In this document: in pieces, positions 12,245 to 23,323 of the stretch
Position numbering within the stretch: the stretch's first letter is position 1
How the letters are laid out: the number at the start of each line of letters is the position of its first letter
Assembly (NCBI GenBank): GCA_024036415.1
Contig: JAMWET010003400.1
Span: 399,001-463,000, forward strand
Direction: 5' to 3'
Origin: Prochilodus magdalenae
Lineage: Eukaryota > Chordata > Actinopteri > Characiformes > Prochilodontidae
Length of the DNA: 64,000 nucleotides
Made by a program: the position numbers and the translations under genes
Notes under the pieces: model-generated
What the model was told of the DNA's origin: nothing
Databases searched by the model: none
What the model saw: only the letters and a program-made list of their open reading frames with translations

Positions 12245-13150
12245 TGTCTGACCCAAATGTCACTGGACATTCAGTGAGCAGTGCTGCCCTCCATGAGTCA
12301 TCCTGTTAGTGCTAGTACCATTGGCAGATGGCTGCACAACTGAGGACCACATGCACATAGACCATTACGATGATCGCCCTTAACACCACATCAACATTGT
12401 AGAACACTGCAATTGTGTCATGCCACACTGTGGTGGAGTGACTCAGAATGGCAGCGAGTCATCTTCATTGACGAGTCCTGCTTTTGTCTTGGTGGAGACG
12501 ACAAACAAATCTGTGTGTGGAGGCCCAGTGCTCAGCGCCAAGATGAACGTTTTGTTGTCACACGCTACATCTCCATAAGGCCTGGTATACCTCCACCCTT
12601 ACCACAAAATCTGAAGAAGCTGTGTGTGAATACTCAAGCTGCATGGGATGAATTATCACAGGACACCATTAGGAACCTCACCAACTCTATGCCGAGACGT
12701 CAGGCATGTTGCGTTAGCAAACATGGTTGGGTGGTTGGTGTAGCTCAGCGTATAACAACACTACCCACCTCAGAAGCACCACCACACGTGGGAGACAGGG
12801 GTTCGAATCCTGGTCTGAGCAGCTATGCTGTTCTACACCAATAAGGGTCCTTGGGCAAGACTCCTAACACCACAGTGGCTTACCTGTAATATGAATACCC
12901 TTGTAAGTCGCTCTGGATAAGAGCGTCAACTAAATGCCGTGAATGTAAAATATGGCAGCCTGATCCCACATTGAGGAACACTACTTATGTATGTGTAGCT
13001 CAATAAATATGGCCCATATCAATCTAAATTTATCATCATTTATTGTTCCTGGTTACTTTTATCTTCCTTCGCTATAACATTGCAATCTGTCACTTCCTTT
13101 TGTGTGCAGCTATCCTCATAATTATGATGAGTGTAGACCTTTTTAAGATG
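12245..13150 (+). mobile_element. Decayed Tc1-like transposon (family A) split by a SINE
   Basis: The transposase middle part is readable at 12413-12600: WWSDSEWQRVIFIDESCFCLGGDD, with the Asp of the IDES motif at the usual first catalytic position of this half, then VWRPSAQRQDERF. An internal deletion joins this to the C-terminal motif AWDELSQDTIRNLTNSMP. A SINE (12725-12950) interrupts the 3' part. After it the non-coding tail continues with the sequence shared by the other family members (sense of 27545, 42171, 47465, 56170 and 57783), ending near the TTGTGTGCAGCTATCC terminal region. It is clearly inactive. Confidence 0.8.
12725..12950 (+). mobile_element. tRNA-derived SINE with L2-type tail
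   Basis: The head has an A-box-like TAGCTCAGCG at 12741 and a B-box GGTTCGAATCC at 12800-12810, the internal RNA polymerase III promoter of tRNA-derived SINEs. The body contains the GGGCAAGACTCC motif. The 3' end (12900-12945) has GTAAGTCGCTCTGGATAAG followed by CTAAATG, the tail shared with L2-clade LINEs and used for retrotransposition in trans. Flanks ACATGG and ATATGG may be a diverged target duplication. This is a SINE rather than a tRNA gene: the cloverleaf is not complete. Confidence 0.85.
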
Positions 13151-13429
13151 GATTGTGATTTAAATAAACCTTAACCTATTTATCAGGTTACAAACACGAG
13201 ATTCATAATGATTTCAAGCTGATGCTGTATATATAAAATATAGCCAGTTTCAAACAACTCTAATATCCAATGTTACATGACATTTTGTTATCTGAAGTGT
13301 TTTGATCATTTGCATGGAGTAATTATGTGAAGCCATCTGTCAGCATGCACCCCAAGCACAAACAATGCTTTTTTTCTTTTTTGCCAAAGGTGAAATTCTA
13401 CATCGCAACAGTTGGCCCCCCACACCCCC

Positions 13430-13960
13430 ACACTCCTCCTCCTCCTCTTCCTAATTAAATCAATTGGATTCATCACAGGACTCGCATTTGTGGCAAATTC
13501 GCCCCTCTAATGGAACTGTCTCTGAAGAGTAGCGGCGCCTGCCACCTTGCCACTCTGTTCCTCACACCTTATTACAATCAATTATGCGCCAGAGCCAGCG
13601 TTTCAAAACAGCGGCAAGCGCAGGCCTCCAAGCTTGATCAGCGCCACTGCACGGCAGCCGCATCACCATGGATATTGGTATGGCGGACCATCCAGGACCC
13701 GCTCTGCTGCTCAGACGCTCGCATTAGGGGCCCCTGCGCACTGATTCGTTTCATGCAGCTGCCGCAGAGATGCGGCAGCCAGTTTTGTCCTGAGAGGTGG
13801 GTATTGTTCCAGAGCTGCGCAGCTAATTGAGGGGAAAAAAAGAGGTTGCCATGGTTAATGAGAGAGAGGTGAGGCAGCATGTCATTTAGGCAGTTCTCCT
13901 TTTCAATCACCATTGATTTAACAGGGGTTGGCAAAGCTGTTAGGTGGCGTGATCTGTGGA
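13430..13960. promoter_or_regulatory. Candidate conserved regulatory block
   Basis: Repeat-free, balanced sequence rich in homeodomain/PBX-like words: TAATTAAATCAATTGG at 13452, CAATCAATTATG at 13576, CAGCTAATTGAGG at 13820, and CAATCACCATTGATTTAAC at 13904. Open frames on both strands overlap (13510-13830 plus, 13638-13934 minus), so coding is unlikely. The density of such sites and the lack of decay resemble vertebrate developmental enhancers. Conservation itself cannot be tested here. Confidence 0.35.
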
Positions 13961-14100
13961 TCTACAAGAATGGACAGCGTGGCGGGTTATGCTGCACAAA
14001 GCCCCATGTGATCCTGGTGTTTCATGAAAACAACCAGATGAAGACAATAAGCTCCAAAGTAGCAGCAGCAGCACCTACTTATTAGCTCCAGCTTGCTCCT

Positions 14101-14330
14101 ATAAATCTCTTTAACCACACGTTCCTTGTGTGGAGAAATCCTGTTGCTCCAAGCCAGTGATGTGCCAACAGAGATCACGCTAGATGAATACAAATATCTT
14201 TCACAGGTTGAGCTAATCTCGCACTACTGGTAGTTAGACTCAATGAGCCAAACAGCACATTAAAAGTGAACACATGGTATTGCAGTGTAGGCTACTGCCA
14301 ATGATACTGCAGTGTAATTGAGTGAATCTA
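14101..14330. repeat. Copy 1 of a related pair of segments
   Basis: Aligns by eye over about 200 bp with 17741-17960. Shared blocks in the same order and orientation include ATCYTGTTGCTC, CAGTGRTGTGCCAACA, TTCACAGGTTGAGCT, ATCTCRCACTA, GGCCAAACAG-like and TGCAGTGT-like words. Identity is imperfect, so the duplication or dispersal is old. No terminal inverted repeats or coding frame are seen. Confidence 0.7.
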
Positions 14331-14334
14331 CTAA

Positions 14335-15275
14335 AGTGCACGCAGGTCCCTCACCCTCCATAGTCTGCTCTTGATCTACACATTGTGCTCGCTGTCCTTT
14401 TAATATTGCATGAGTGACTGCCCACTGCTGCTTGGATTAAGCTTTATAATGTAGAGCTGAATGGCTCTCAGGCAAGTCTGTGAGGCACAGGCGAAGATAT
14501 GTGGCCACGTTATTAGAAAACATGGACTGCATATATCCACCTCGCTGGTGGACAGTTATATACTTTAACCCATCTTCAGTTTAATGCATAATTTGTATGA
14601 ATCATTCTCTAACTCTCAATCAGTGGTTTTTAGATGGTGGAGTACATTCAATCTGGCAGGTCCAGCACACATCTGGGCCTGCTGCACCCATAATGCCAAC
14701 CGAACAATATTTGGTCACTGACCCACACTGGACTGATCTTTCTTACAGTCAGCTTCTTGCAGATATTTGACGCAGATAATGAACACAGACAGGCATGAAT
14801 AATCAATATAGAGAAAATTACTTGTCAGTGACATGTATTACCTTAGCTGTTAGCATTAGCTAACTAGACCAAAGCTGCACAAAGCATTTTGTGAAACTCA
14901 CATTTCCCTCGTCTCCGTTTCTGCCATGGACAGCAGGAAAAGCTTCTAACATCAGCTTCTTATTCAATAGCTTCTTGTTCATTTTTTCCTTTTCCACCAT
15001 AAAAGGTGCCACAGTTAGCTACAGCTAGCAGTTACACACTGGTTGGTACAAGTTTTTGCCAACTGTAGCCAGCAGCTGATGTGATGAGCTACTCATCATA
15101 CTAGCAGACTATTTCTTAGTGCCGGCAAAAAACAAATGGTCAATATTTTGCAGAGGTAGCTGGGAAGTAAAGGGTAAAGATATTGAGCCCCCATTTGATG
15201 TAGGAAGGGGAGCTAATGCAGCTACAAATCTGTAATGTTCTATGAATGTTTTAGCAGGAAGATTTCATTTGGTTC
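14335..15275. other. No gene seen
   Basis: Unique non-coding DNA with balanced to AT-rich composition. It has several TAGCTAGC-like words at 14845-15070 but no supported element. Confidence 0.5.
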
Positions 15276-15279
15276 CCTG

Positions 15280-15690
15280 ATTGTTCTCTAAAGGTAGGAG
15301 AACATTCTCTCAAAACCTTCCGCCATCTCAGGTCTCGAATGATAACAAAAGATGAAAATTCTCAGTGCAAAAATTGTAAAATGTGGTAATAGACGTTACT
15401 CAGACCTGAGCTGACAGAATGTTCTTTCTAAAGGTAGGAGAATGTTCTCTAACAACATTTCGTCATCTCAGGTCTCAGTAACATTCATAAAACATTTTCT
15501 GTATATTGTGCTGAGAATGTTTTTCTTTTGTTATCATGGAACATAATCTGTGGCCCTGACCACATCCTCAAAACAGCCTCTGAAATGGTAAACATTGTAA
15601 ACCGTTCTTTGAACATTATATTAAAATATGCTCTTTAAAACTTTATTAGAACTTGTTGGTAACGTTATTTCTGGGAACATATCTGGCAAG
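15280..15690 (+). repeat. Degenerate long-period tandem repeat (GAACATTCTC type)
   Basis: Two well-preserved units begin near 15288 and 15426. Both carry CTAAAGGTAGGAGAA, then a TTCTCTMA block, then a CGYCATCTCAGGTCTC block, about 137 bp apart. Further GAACATT and GTTCTTT motifs continue to about 15690. It resembles an old satellite-like fish repeat. No coding frame is present. Confidence 0.65.
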
Positions 15691-15699
15691 CTGAATTTT

Positions 15700-16125
15700 A
15701 TGTTTCTCATTTAGGCAGCACACAGAAAAACTGGGGACTGGGACCGGGTTGTGTTATTACACAGTTTGTGGGCTGATAGGCACGCCAGACACCTAAGTGT
15801 ATGTGCACAAGAACTGAACGTTGCGTTTTTCTTTATATATCAGATTTCAGTTGCATTTCAAGAGCAAAGGAAAGGAACTCTCATCAAATCAGTAGCTATA
15901 ATGTGTATACAAGAATTAAAACATACACTCACTGTTACATTGTACTATATTATCCTGACCACAGCTGCATGGAACAGAAGGAAAAAGCAAAGCACTGGCA
16001 AAAATAACCTATTAAACTAAAAAGTAACACACATGACATCATAATGGACTGCCCTAAGTAACCATGTTAGGTAGTACATTGTTACCCCCCCACCCAACAT
16101 AGTGGCCAGTGAGGGAAAGTACGAG
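15700..16125. other. No gene seen
   Basis: Non-coding DNA. The 89-codon frame at 15751-16020 shows no recognisable domain and has a competing overlapping frame. Confidence 0.45.
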
Positions 16126-16129
16126 TTAG

Positions 16130-16560
16130 GTGCCGTTGCCAGACTAATTGTACATTAATTCTCCTGAGTTTATTCCTGTGGCGAGAATGTTTTCCCCTCA
16201 GAGCCTGTTTTGGGCACCTGGACTCTTTCCTCTTCACTTCATCGCCCGTGTTCAGCTGTTCTCTGTGGGTTGCTTGCATACAAACAAGATGAGACTCGGG
16301 TCCATTTTTGAAGTGTTTGGCAGAAAAACGCATTCTTGCGGAGTTTGTGCAGGTGTGCCCGCTGCTATTCTGGGTTCACGAAGACCTAGTGTCATCAAAC
16401 CGTCTAGTGAAAATAGCAAAAATGTATGTTTCAGTTGCATCCATCCGCAGTTCACTGACAGACATCCTGTCGGTCTGCTTCTTTTGGCCTCTTATACTGT
16501 GTACAGGCAGTTAGAGAAACACATTACACATATTCCCTCCTTCCTCTAAAATAGTGTTTT
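16130..16560. promoter_or_regulatory. Candidate conserved non-coding block with a long chance ORF
   Basis: Complex, repeat-free, CpG-retaining sequence. The plus strand is open for 133 codons (16148-16549), but two other overlapping frames are also open and the product has no domain or plausible start context. I therefore treat it as non-coding sequence under constraint or simply low in stops. ATTGTACATTAATTC at 16148 is a homeodomain-like word. Confidence 0.25.
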
Positions 16561-16599
16561 TTCTCTTCCAGTGGGAGAATAGACCACTAAATAATGCAA

Positions 16600-17130
16600 C
16601 GTCCATCAAACTTGTAGCTATCAAGGTGGCTTTATAATGAAACATTGAACAGTTTGCAGAATAAATATTACACAGACTCCAACGCGGTGAAGGGGCCATT
16701 CCTCCGAAGTCTCCAATTTTATCCCTGGAAACAGATGTGTGCTCCGAAAGAGCTCCCGCTGTTCATTAGTCCATCGCATGCTGCTTAATGCCTTGCTTAG
16801 CAAATTGGAAATTATATTTTCTGCACCTGCAATTTGATTTCCAAAGGCGAAAAGCCTGCATGATTAGCCTAAACAAAGCCCAGATAGCTTCAGACTTAAT
16901 GGTCATACGGAATAATGTGGTGCCGGTAATAAACTAACTTTTGTGCATCTTCTGTGCCAATCAATGAAATTGGATTGTCAGCGTTATGTAAAGTCGATGT
17001 TGTTTGTGTGCCCCTGCAGGACGTTTATTAGAAATATGTATGGAATACATAATACCAGAAATATTGCTTGAAATAATAGGCATGTCAAAGAAACTGTTTT
17101 TTATAAGTCTGCATAATTCCATGGCTTCTT
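16600..17130. promoter_or_regulatory. Candidate conserved regulatory block
   Basis: Repeat-free sequence with PBX/homeodomain-like words (CAATCAATGAAATTGG at 16957, AATTTGATTTCC at 16830) and TGCATGATTAGCC near 16857. No open frame of note. Texture matches deeply conserved vertebrate non-coding DNA, but there is no direct test here. Confidence 0.3.
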
Positions 17131-17740
17131 GCTTGCATAAGTAAGCAAAGCTTAACTCCACAAGACCATACCTGATGGGAACGGGAGAGCGAAATATGCA
17201 AACACTGAATCATTCATAATCATTTACTTCATATAAGGTTTGCGATTCATCCGCGTTTAAAATTCCTAGTTCAAAACACACCGTCAAGTTCAATATCTGC
17301 AGCATTGGTGATCTGGTAGTGGTATATTAAGCAGTTACACCCAGAGTGCAGGCTGCAGTCCACGTTGTTCTAACAGCTCAAGACAGCTATTCATATTTTC
17401 ATCATGTACAGATATTTTTTTCCCCTCAGAATGGAGATCCATGTGACGTTTCGTCAATAAGGGAGCACAGTTCGCTCCAATTAATGAGCAGTCTCAGCGG
17501 TGAGGGCATCTCCACGCCAGGCTCAAACGGGCCTTGGCGTGAAAGAATGAGCCCATGAATAAATCACTGTTTTGCGAATAAAGGCGTGGAGTAAGGAGCT
17601 CTGCTTTGTAGTCATATTTGGGCTGGGGTGATTTGCGTGACAGGGTGCTGGAAGTGAAGGTGACAGTCATATTCACAATGCTGCTGTTGCATCCAAGAGT
17701 AGCAAACAAGACCTGCAGGGCAGTGCGTCACTCCAATCAC

Positions 17741-17960
17741 CTCTTTAAAACACATCCCCTTTCCGTGAGAAGATCTTGTTGCTCAAAGTCAGTGGTGTGC
17801 CAACACCGAGCATGATGCGAATGTAGATGCATGTCAATGTGGTTCACAGGTTGAGCTGATCTCACACTAGTGGTATTTAGACTGAAAGGGCCAAACAGTA
17901 TTAAAGCAAAGGCAGAGTCTCAGAGTGTAGCTGCTGCTAACAATGCAGCAGTGTTATTCA
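17741..17960. repeat. Copy 2 of a related pair of segments
   Basis: Partner of 14101-14330, 3.64 kb away in the same orientation. Best matching parts are TTGTTGCTCAAAGTCAGTGG (17776-17795), GTGTGCCAACA, TTCACAGGTTGAGCTGATCT and the terminal GCAGCAGTG region. Upstream sequence (17400-17740) is also complex and may belong to the same regulatory-looking area. Confidence 0.7.
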
Positions 17961-17969
17961 GGTATTGTA

Positions 17970-18432
17970 ATACAGAGCTTGTAAGAGAAAGTATAGAGAG
18001 CATATACAGCACTCTACTGGTTATTTGACACAAGAATACTAAAGTTACTTTTATTAGTATGAATATACATGCTAATGGGAATGTACAAGATGGTAATACA
18101 TATTAAAGGTAAGAAACAACATTTACTCTATGTTTAGTCTTCATTTATGGTATTTGTACTGTCCAGAAATGATAAAATACACAGTCCAGAAAACACATCA
18201 CTATTGTTACAACAAAACTTCACTGCCTTGTTTTTTACTGCAAGTCAATTTAACCAAACTTTTTTCAATTTTATTTTTATTGTTTGATGATTTTGCCTTT
18301 ATAACAGCTTTCTTATTCTGGTTTTTAGTCAAAACAATCTGCAGGTAATCTTTTTACATACCCTCCAAAGCCTCTCGAGCTTGGGTCCAGCTCTATAAAC
18401 ACCAGCAGCACTTTGTCTTCTCACAGTGTCTA
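17970..18432. other. No gene seen
   Basis: AT-rich unique sequence. The 72-codon frame at 18130-18348 is hydrophobic only because of T-rich composition. Confidence 0.5.
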
Positions 18433-18437
18433 GTGTC

Positions 18438-18886
18438 TGTCACATCTCTGTCTATCTGTCTGTCTGTCTGTCTGTCTGTCTGTGTGGTCATGTCCATATG
18501 TCAATCAACGCCCCCTCTGGTTACTTCAGATTATTGCACTACTCTTCCTGCTCCACCCTGGCTCCACCCTTTCCCACACCTGGACAAATCCACATCTGGA
18601 CCTCGTTTGGACTTCCATTAAGACCCCTTTGTTTGCCCTGCTTGTTGCAAAGTCTCTGTTTTCCCCTCGTAAGTTTAAGCTGTGTTTACCTTCAGTTCTT
18701 GTTTCCTGTGTTTTGTGACGTTTGTGTTTATTCCTGAGTTTTGACCCTTGTTTTGTTCCTGGCTGTTGTCTCTCTCTTTATGGACATGTCTTTGTTGATA
18801 CCCACCTGTGTTTTGACCCCTGTCTTCCGGACAAACTTGAATAAAACCACTGTGCGTTTGCAACCTGCCTCAACCTCCCCATTACA
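18438..18886 (+). mobile_element. Solo LTR-like element, copy 1
   Basis: Begins TGTCACATC and ends ATTACA, the TG...CA ends typical of LTRs, and is flanked by a perfect 5-bp duplication GTGTC (18433-18437 and 18887-18891). A (CTGT)n run sits just inside the 5' end (about 18448-18484). A polyadenylation-type AATAAAA lies near the 3' end at 18839-18845, followed by a short U5-like tail with CAACCTGCCTC. No gag or pol genes are present. Related in plan to 23324-23631 and 37653-38022. Confidence 0.7.
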
Positions 18887-19194
18887 GTGTCTTTTATCCC
18901 TAGCATTTCCTTTTGGTTTCCTGTGCCTCCCTCACTTTCCTTATATGAGGGCTTACTGGTGCGCTTGATGGTACACCTCTTTGTAGCTTATGGAGGTGAG
19001 CTTGAATTTTCATGCATCACTTTGCTTCTGAAATAAAGCATAGCAACAGACATTTCATGACACTGTTGAGTTCAGTTTACATTTAATGTAGTCCTGGAAA
19101 GCCTACGGCAGGAAGCAAACAAATCCATTTCCCAGAAATATATATATAGAGTCCAATTTTCTGCCTGATGACTCTCCAGGTTACTTTAATTAGG

Positions 19195-19340
19195 GATTCT
19201 TGCTTTTTGACTTGAGCACATGACTCAAGACAAAGTTAAAGTCATTGGTGCTCAAATCCAATTGCAAATAGTTTTTGATATTGTCAAGACGAGTCATCAA
19301 GTTCATGACTTGAGTCACACTCAAATTTACACCTCTTAAC
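19195..19340. repeat. GACTTGAGTC-type degenerate repeat
   Basis: Contains repeated and inverted variants of TTGACTTGAGCACATGACTC, ending in GACTTGAGTCACACTC. This self-complementary, low-complexity family is common in fish. Boundaries are approximate. Confidence 0.55.
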
Positions 19341-19344
19341 ATGT

Positions 19345-20235
19345 TTTAGAAACATCGCAGGACACTAGGAAGCTGTAAATAAAAATGAAGCCTTATGCCA
19401 GGATTAGACTACATGAATTTTGACACAACTTTGTGGATGCCGGCAAATTTCCAGCATCAGACCAAAATATGAGCATTGGGAAATAGAATTGGGCTGTTTA
19501 GTGTGACACATTCAAAGAACAGCGATGTGGCTTTTGGGTTGCCCCAAAAAATCCAGACGAAAAGTCTAGCATGTCAAATTTATTTGCATATTTCCACTGA
19601 GTTTGATGTATGCTATGATATATTTAATATGACACTGTATATATGACAGACATGGTTAGTACAGCATAACTAAAAAGAAGAACCTGAAGATAACAAAGGC
19701 ATAAGGGCTCCCTAAAAAGTCAGCGACCCTCCAGTGCATCGTCAACAAACCTGAGCGAGCGCATAAGAGCAGTGGGATGACAGCACCAACATTCTTTTAG
19801 TTGAGTTTACAATGCTCTCGGTCAGTGCACCGCCAGATCAGTAAATAGGTCATTACAGTATGTTGTTTATCATTAAATAGTTTTAAATATTTATGATCAT
19901 TTATTATAGTATAAAAAAGAATAAAATTATTCACATGTCAAGTGATTCCAAACTTTAGTGTATCTTATGGCTGCTTTGGGACTGATTGCTTTAAAAATGT
20001 AAGCACACTTGCTGTTGTTTTACAGTGCTTTATTTGCTGATTTATTAATGATCCAGTGAACAATACACCTGTAGGGCCACATGAATGCTTTATTGAAGGG
20101 ACATGCACTATTAACAATGCCAAGGATGTACAACCCTGTATGTGCTATTAAAAATATAGAGCCATAGGTGTATCCAAAAATTTTAAACATTTAGAATAAT
20201 TCTATTAAATGCAGAAATTCAGAGTTCAAACTCAG
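19345..20235. other. No gene seen
   Basis: Unique, mostly AT-rich DNA. The part at 19390-19560 may be an old non-autonomous DNA transposon, but no ends can be fixed. Confidence 0.4.
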
Positions 20236-20239
20236 ATTA

Positions 20240-20960
20240 AACCCTTGACCCTTGGGAAGAAGGCTTTCGAGAGTTCTTCCTGGTATTTTTTGACCGGAGT
20301 CTATCTCTTCCATTTGTTAAATGTTTTTCACGGCTTGCTCTGAAGGTGAAGTGCCTAGGATGTATCCTCTATTTGATTTAATTCATCGTGACAGAGGCAA
20401 TTATTGCCCTTTCTCGACTCCATGTGTGTATATGTGTGAAAGTAGCTTTCCGTCCTTACACTTTTTAGGCTGTCTTGCCAGAGACAAGCCAGAATACTGC
20501 AACAAAGCACAGCTTCTGACCTCAGACTAGACACACAGCATCACTGGAGACAGTAGGAGAAGGAGGCTGCTGAAGCCCAAAATCTGATTGACATCATTTT
20601 AAAGCCTTTTATTGAATCTGGGAACTATCAGAGATGTTATTATAGATGTTATTGCATCTTCGGTAAGCAGTATATCAGCTTTATCAAAATGATTCATACC
20701 TGAGAATATGAGGGCGGCCTTCTGGAAGGAGATTATAGCGAGTCTAGCACTAAATTACAGTGTCAAAGTGGATTTCCTGCCAAAAATTCTTTCCAGTGTC
20801 AAACAATGCTAACGTTCGTAATGAAGAGTGAGAGGAAGCAGGCTCCACTGACATAACGTTGAAGCCATTATGCTAATATGTCACTAATTGTTGTTATTAA
20901 TTGCTAGCGGTGTTAGCACATAGCAGTATCGCTCAGCAAATGACATTTGGAGAATTTACC
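20240..20960. promoter_or_regulatory. Candidate conserved non-coding block
   Basis: Complex, repeat-free stretch with TAATTCATCG (20379), CAATTATTGCCC (20398), TATTAATTGCTAGCGG (20895) and GCTAATATGTCACTAATTG (20872). These are enhancer-like homeodomain words. No coding frame with recognisable content. Confidence 0.25.
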
Positions 20961-20997
20961 AATGTAGGAATCCTTAATCAAAACTAATCTAAAATAC

Positions 20998-21285
20998 ACA
21001 ATAGTGGCAAAAGTATATGGACAACTGACCATTACACCTCTTTGAGATTGTTGAACATCCCTTTCCAAACACATGCATAGTTATATGGAGTTGCCTCTTC
21101 TTTGTAGCTATAACAGCTCTATAACCACTTTTCTGGGAAGGCTTTCCATGTAATCTTGGGAATTGGCATCCTTTCAGTTAAAAGCATTTGTGAGGTCAGG
21201 CACTGATGTAAAGAAGGCCTGGCTCTCAATCAGTGTTTCAGGTTAGCACATCATGATTAAATATAAAAGGGGCTTCCACCAAGGG
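20998..21285 (+). mobile_element. MITE remnant, AAAAGTATATGGACA family
   Basis: Starts GTGGCAAAAGTATATGGACA and continues with the family blocks TTGTTGAACATCCCTTTCC, ATATGGAGTTG, TTTGTAGCTATAACAGC, TCAGTTAAAAGCATTTGTGAGG and GTCAGGCACTGATGT. The same blocks occur at 44730-45217 and 50755-50990. It is non-coding, and the right terminal repeat is lost or overrun by the next repeat. Confidence 0.7.
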
Positions 21286-21287
21286 TG

Positions 21288-21790
21288 TGTCCCAACTGCA
21301 CACTTTTTATTTTAAAACTAATTAGTTTTGAATATGTAATATAGTGTATATTTGAATTAGTGGGATAGTTCAAAGTGTCAAAGTTGAGTGTACTCAAAAA
21401 TTCACTTCGAAAGGATGGAGCTTCTCACACCTGGAAAATTATGAAGAAAAGTTGGACGTCAATGTGACCATAGCGGCTGTGGTGGCATGACCTGAAATGG
21501 TTTATAAATTTGAGTTCAACTCAAGTCTGTAAAAACAGATTCTAGAAATAAATATTTATATATCTATTTATAGTGCATTTATTTGTTAGTGTTTTGCAAG
21601 AGTACCTTCACTAAAGCAGCCTTTAAAGTCCAGTTTAGTATGATGTGCGTTGTTATTGTGACAGTTCATCAAGTCCTGTTAGTAAGAAACAATCTAGTAT
21701 GCTAATGTTGTGCACTTGCCTGCCAAACTGATACTATTAAGATTAGTACACAGTAAATACTGTCTAGTGTCTAGTACACTACTGAGGCAA
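21288..21790. repeat. Probable MITE with GGTGTGTCCCAA end
   Basis: Begins GGTGTGTCCCAACTGCACACTT, a start seen in a dispersed fish repeat. The right part is AGTACAC-rich (21740-21785), consistent with a diverged inverted end. No frame is coding. Classification is uncertain. Confidence 0.35.
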
Positions 21791-21794
21791 CTAG

Positions 21795-22435
21795 CCTAGT
21801 AGTGCATGCAAAGGTGGGTCATAGCTCACACATTGCCAATCTTCATGACAGGACTGTCACCGCAATTTCTCAAAGCAAGGTAGCCACCAAGAAAAATGTT
21901 GTGAAAATATCCAGGGAACCCAGAGAAATCTCTGTCCACGTAAGGCAAGATCAGAACCAAACAAACAGAAAAGCACACCATTGCTTCCTGAACTTTACTG
22001 ATCCTGATACTTACAGATGGCGTCTAAGCCTTGACTTTACATGGTTGAAACTGCCGTGCAACTTTAGTAGCAAGCAACTAAACTTGCACTTGAGCTGCAT
22101 AATGTAAAAGGTTCTATAACTTTAATTAGACTCAGCCGCAACATTAATTAAACTCAATTATTAATTTCTTAAAACAGCCATTTAAAGTTGCAATAACCCA
22201 TCACATGATCACATTTAATAGTATACTTTTAAATGCCTGATTTCACCCAAGACAGTATATTGGCCTGTTGAAAAGAAGATTCTGGATTTTGTACAGTGAG
22301 AACAATGTGATGCATTAAAAAACTGCAAGATGTGAATTTGGCCATCTAGTGGGATAATTGACTGTGTTGCATGCAGCTGGTCAATAACCCAGTGAAGGAA
22401 GATTCTAAGGAAATGCCTAGATTGATCTTATAAGG
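21795..22435. other. No supported gene
   Basis: A 101-codon plus-strand frame (21802-22107) has a hydrophilic product with no recognisable domain. Its neighbourhood shows no splice-bordered partners. The rest is AT-rich. Confidence 0.45.
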
Positions 22436-22439
22436 CCTT

Positions 22440-23060
22440 TTAATATTCCTGGTCAGTGCCCTTGAAACTTTGGCTGGATTCTGTCAGCAGAAAGACTTTG
22501 CACTGTATAATAAGAATCTCTTAAGTCATTTCGGATATCTGGACTAATTAGTGTCATGGCGGCTCTTTTTGGCTTGGCTCTAAAGATGCAGCTGGTGTAA
22601 AGCCATAATGAGATGCTAAGGCATTCAAATTTCCCAAACTGTGGCAATGGCAGTGAAGGCCTATTCCACTTACACCACAAAATCTCAATAGCATTTCAAA
22701 GGTTAAGTTCACTGGAAAGGTCAGAATCATTTAACATTTTCTTCTAAGTGATCTCTGAGCATGCGGAGAGGGACCATGTGTATAAATAGGCCCATACTGC
22801 AGCTACATATCCTGATTTAAGCTGGACAGTCCTTGCCAAGTTTAATCTTATGAGTCTGGCAGTGGTTTTCATGACTCCTTTGCAAATGGCCTGAGAAATT
22901 ACCCTCTGCACGAAGCAGTTAAGATTGAAGTGGTTTTAATTTCATTTTGCACATTGCGGCCTGGTCACGTTTTGGTTCACAATTTCCTCATAAAATAAAC
23001 CATATTATTATTTCTGGTGGCAAACCACGACTATCAGCGTTAGGTCTTTTAGACTGGGCT
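22440..23060. promoter_or_regulatory. Candidate conserved non-coding block
   Basis: Repeat-free sequence with GGACTAATTAGTGTCATGGCG (22541), AAAGCCATAATGAG (22598) and TTAATTTCATTTTGC (22937). No long single coding frame. Inferred regulatory texture only. Confidence 0.25.
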
Positions 23061-23323
23061 ATGCCTGTCAAATTTCTGCCATTAAAAATAAAGAAGAAAA
23101 GCTGTAAACTAGTATAATTCCTGCCAGCTCCACAATGACATTTTACCAGTATGTTACTCGTAAACTAATGGCAATTTACATATATATATATTTTTTCACA
23201 CATCCTCTAAAGCACTTTTGGGGGAGCATGGTAAAATAATTATTGCTATTGTATAATATCAGAACTTATAGGTTGTTTAGGCTAAACAGAGTTAGTATCG
23301 GTATCAGCATTCAATATTGGCTT

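Noticed and set aside
12735..12815. tRNA gene
   Set aside because: A- and B-box motifs are present, but the cloverleaf is incomplete and the sequence continues into an L2-type tail; it is a SINE.
12413..12844. 143-codon ORF as a host gene
   Set aside because: It reads through a broken Tc1 transposase and into the SINE; only the first part is meaningful and belongs to the transposon.
15280..15500. CRISPR array
   Set aside because: Only two long diverged units with no short identical repeats and unique spacers; eukaryotic context.
16148..16549. 133-codon ORF as a gene
   Set aside because: No domain, no start context, and other frames over the same bases are also open; more likely low-stop non-coding DNA.
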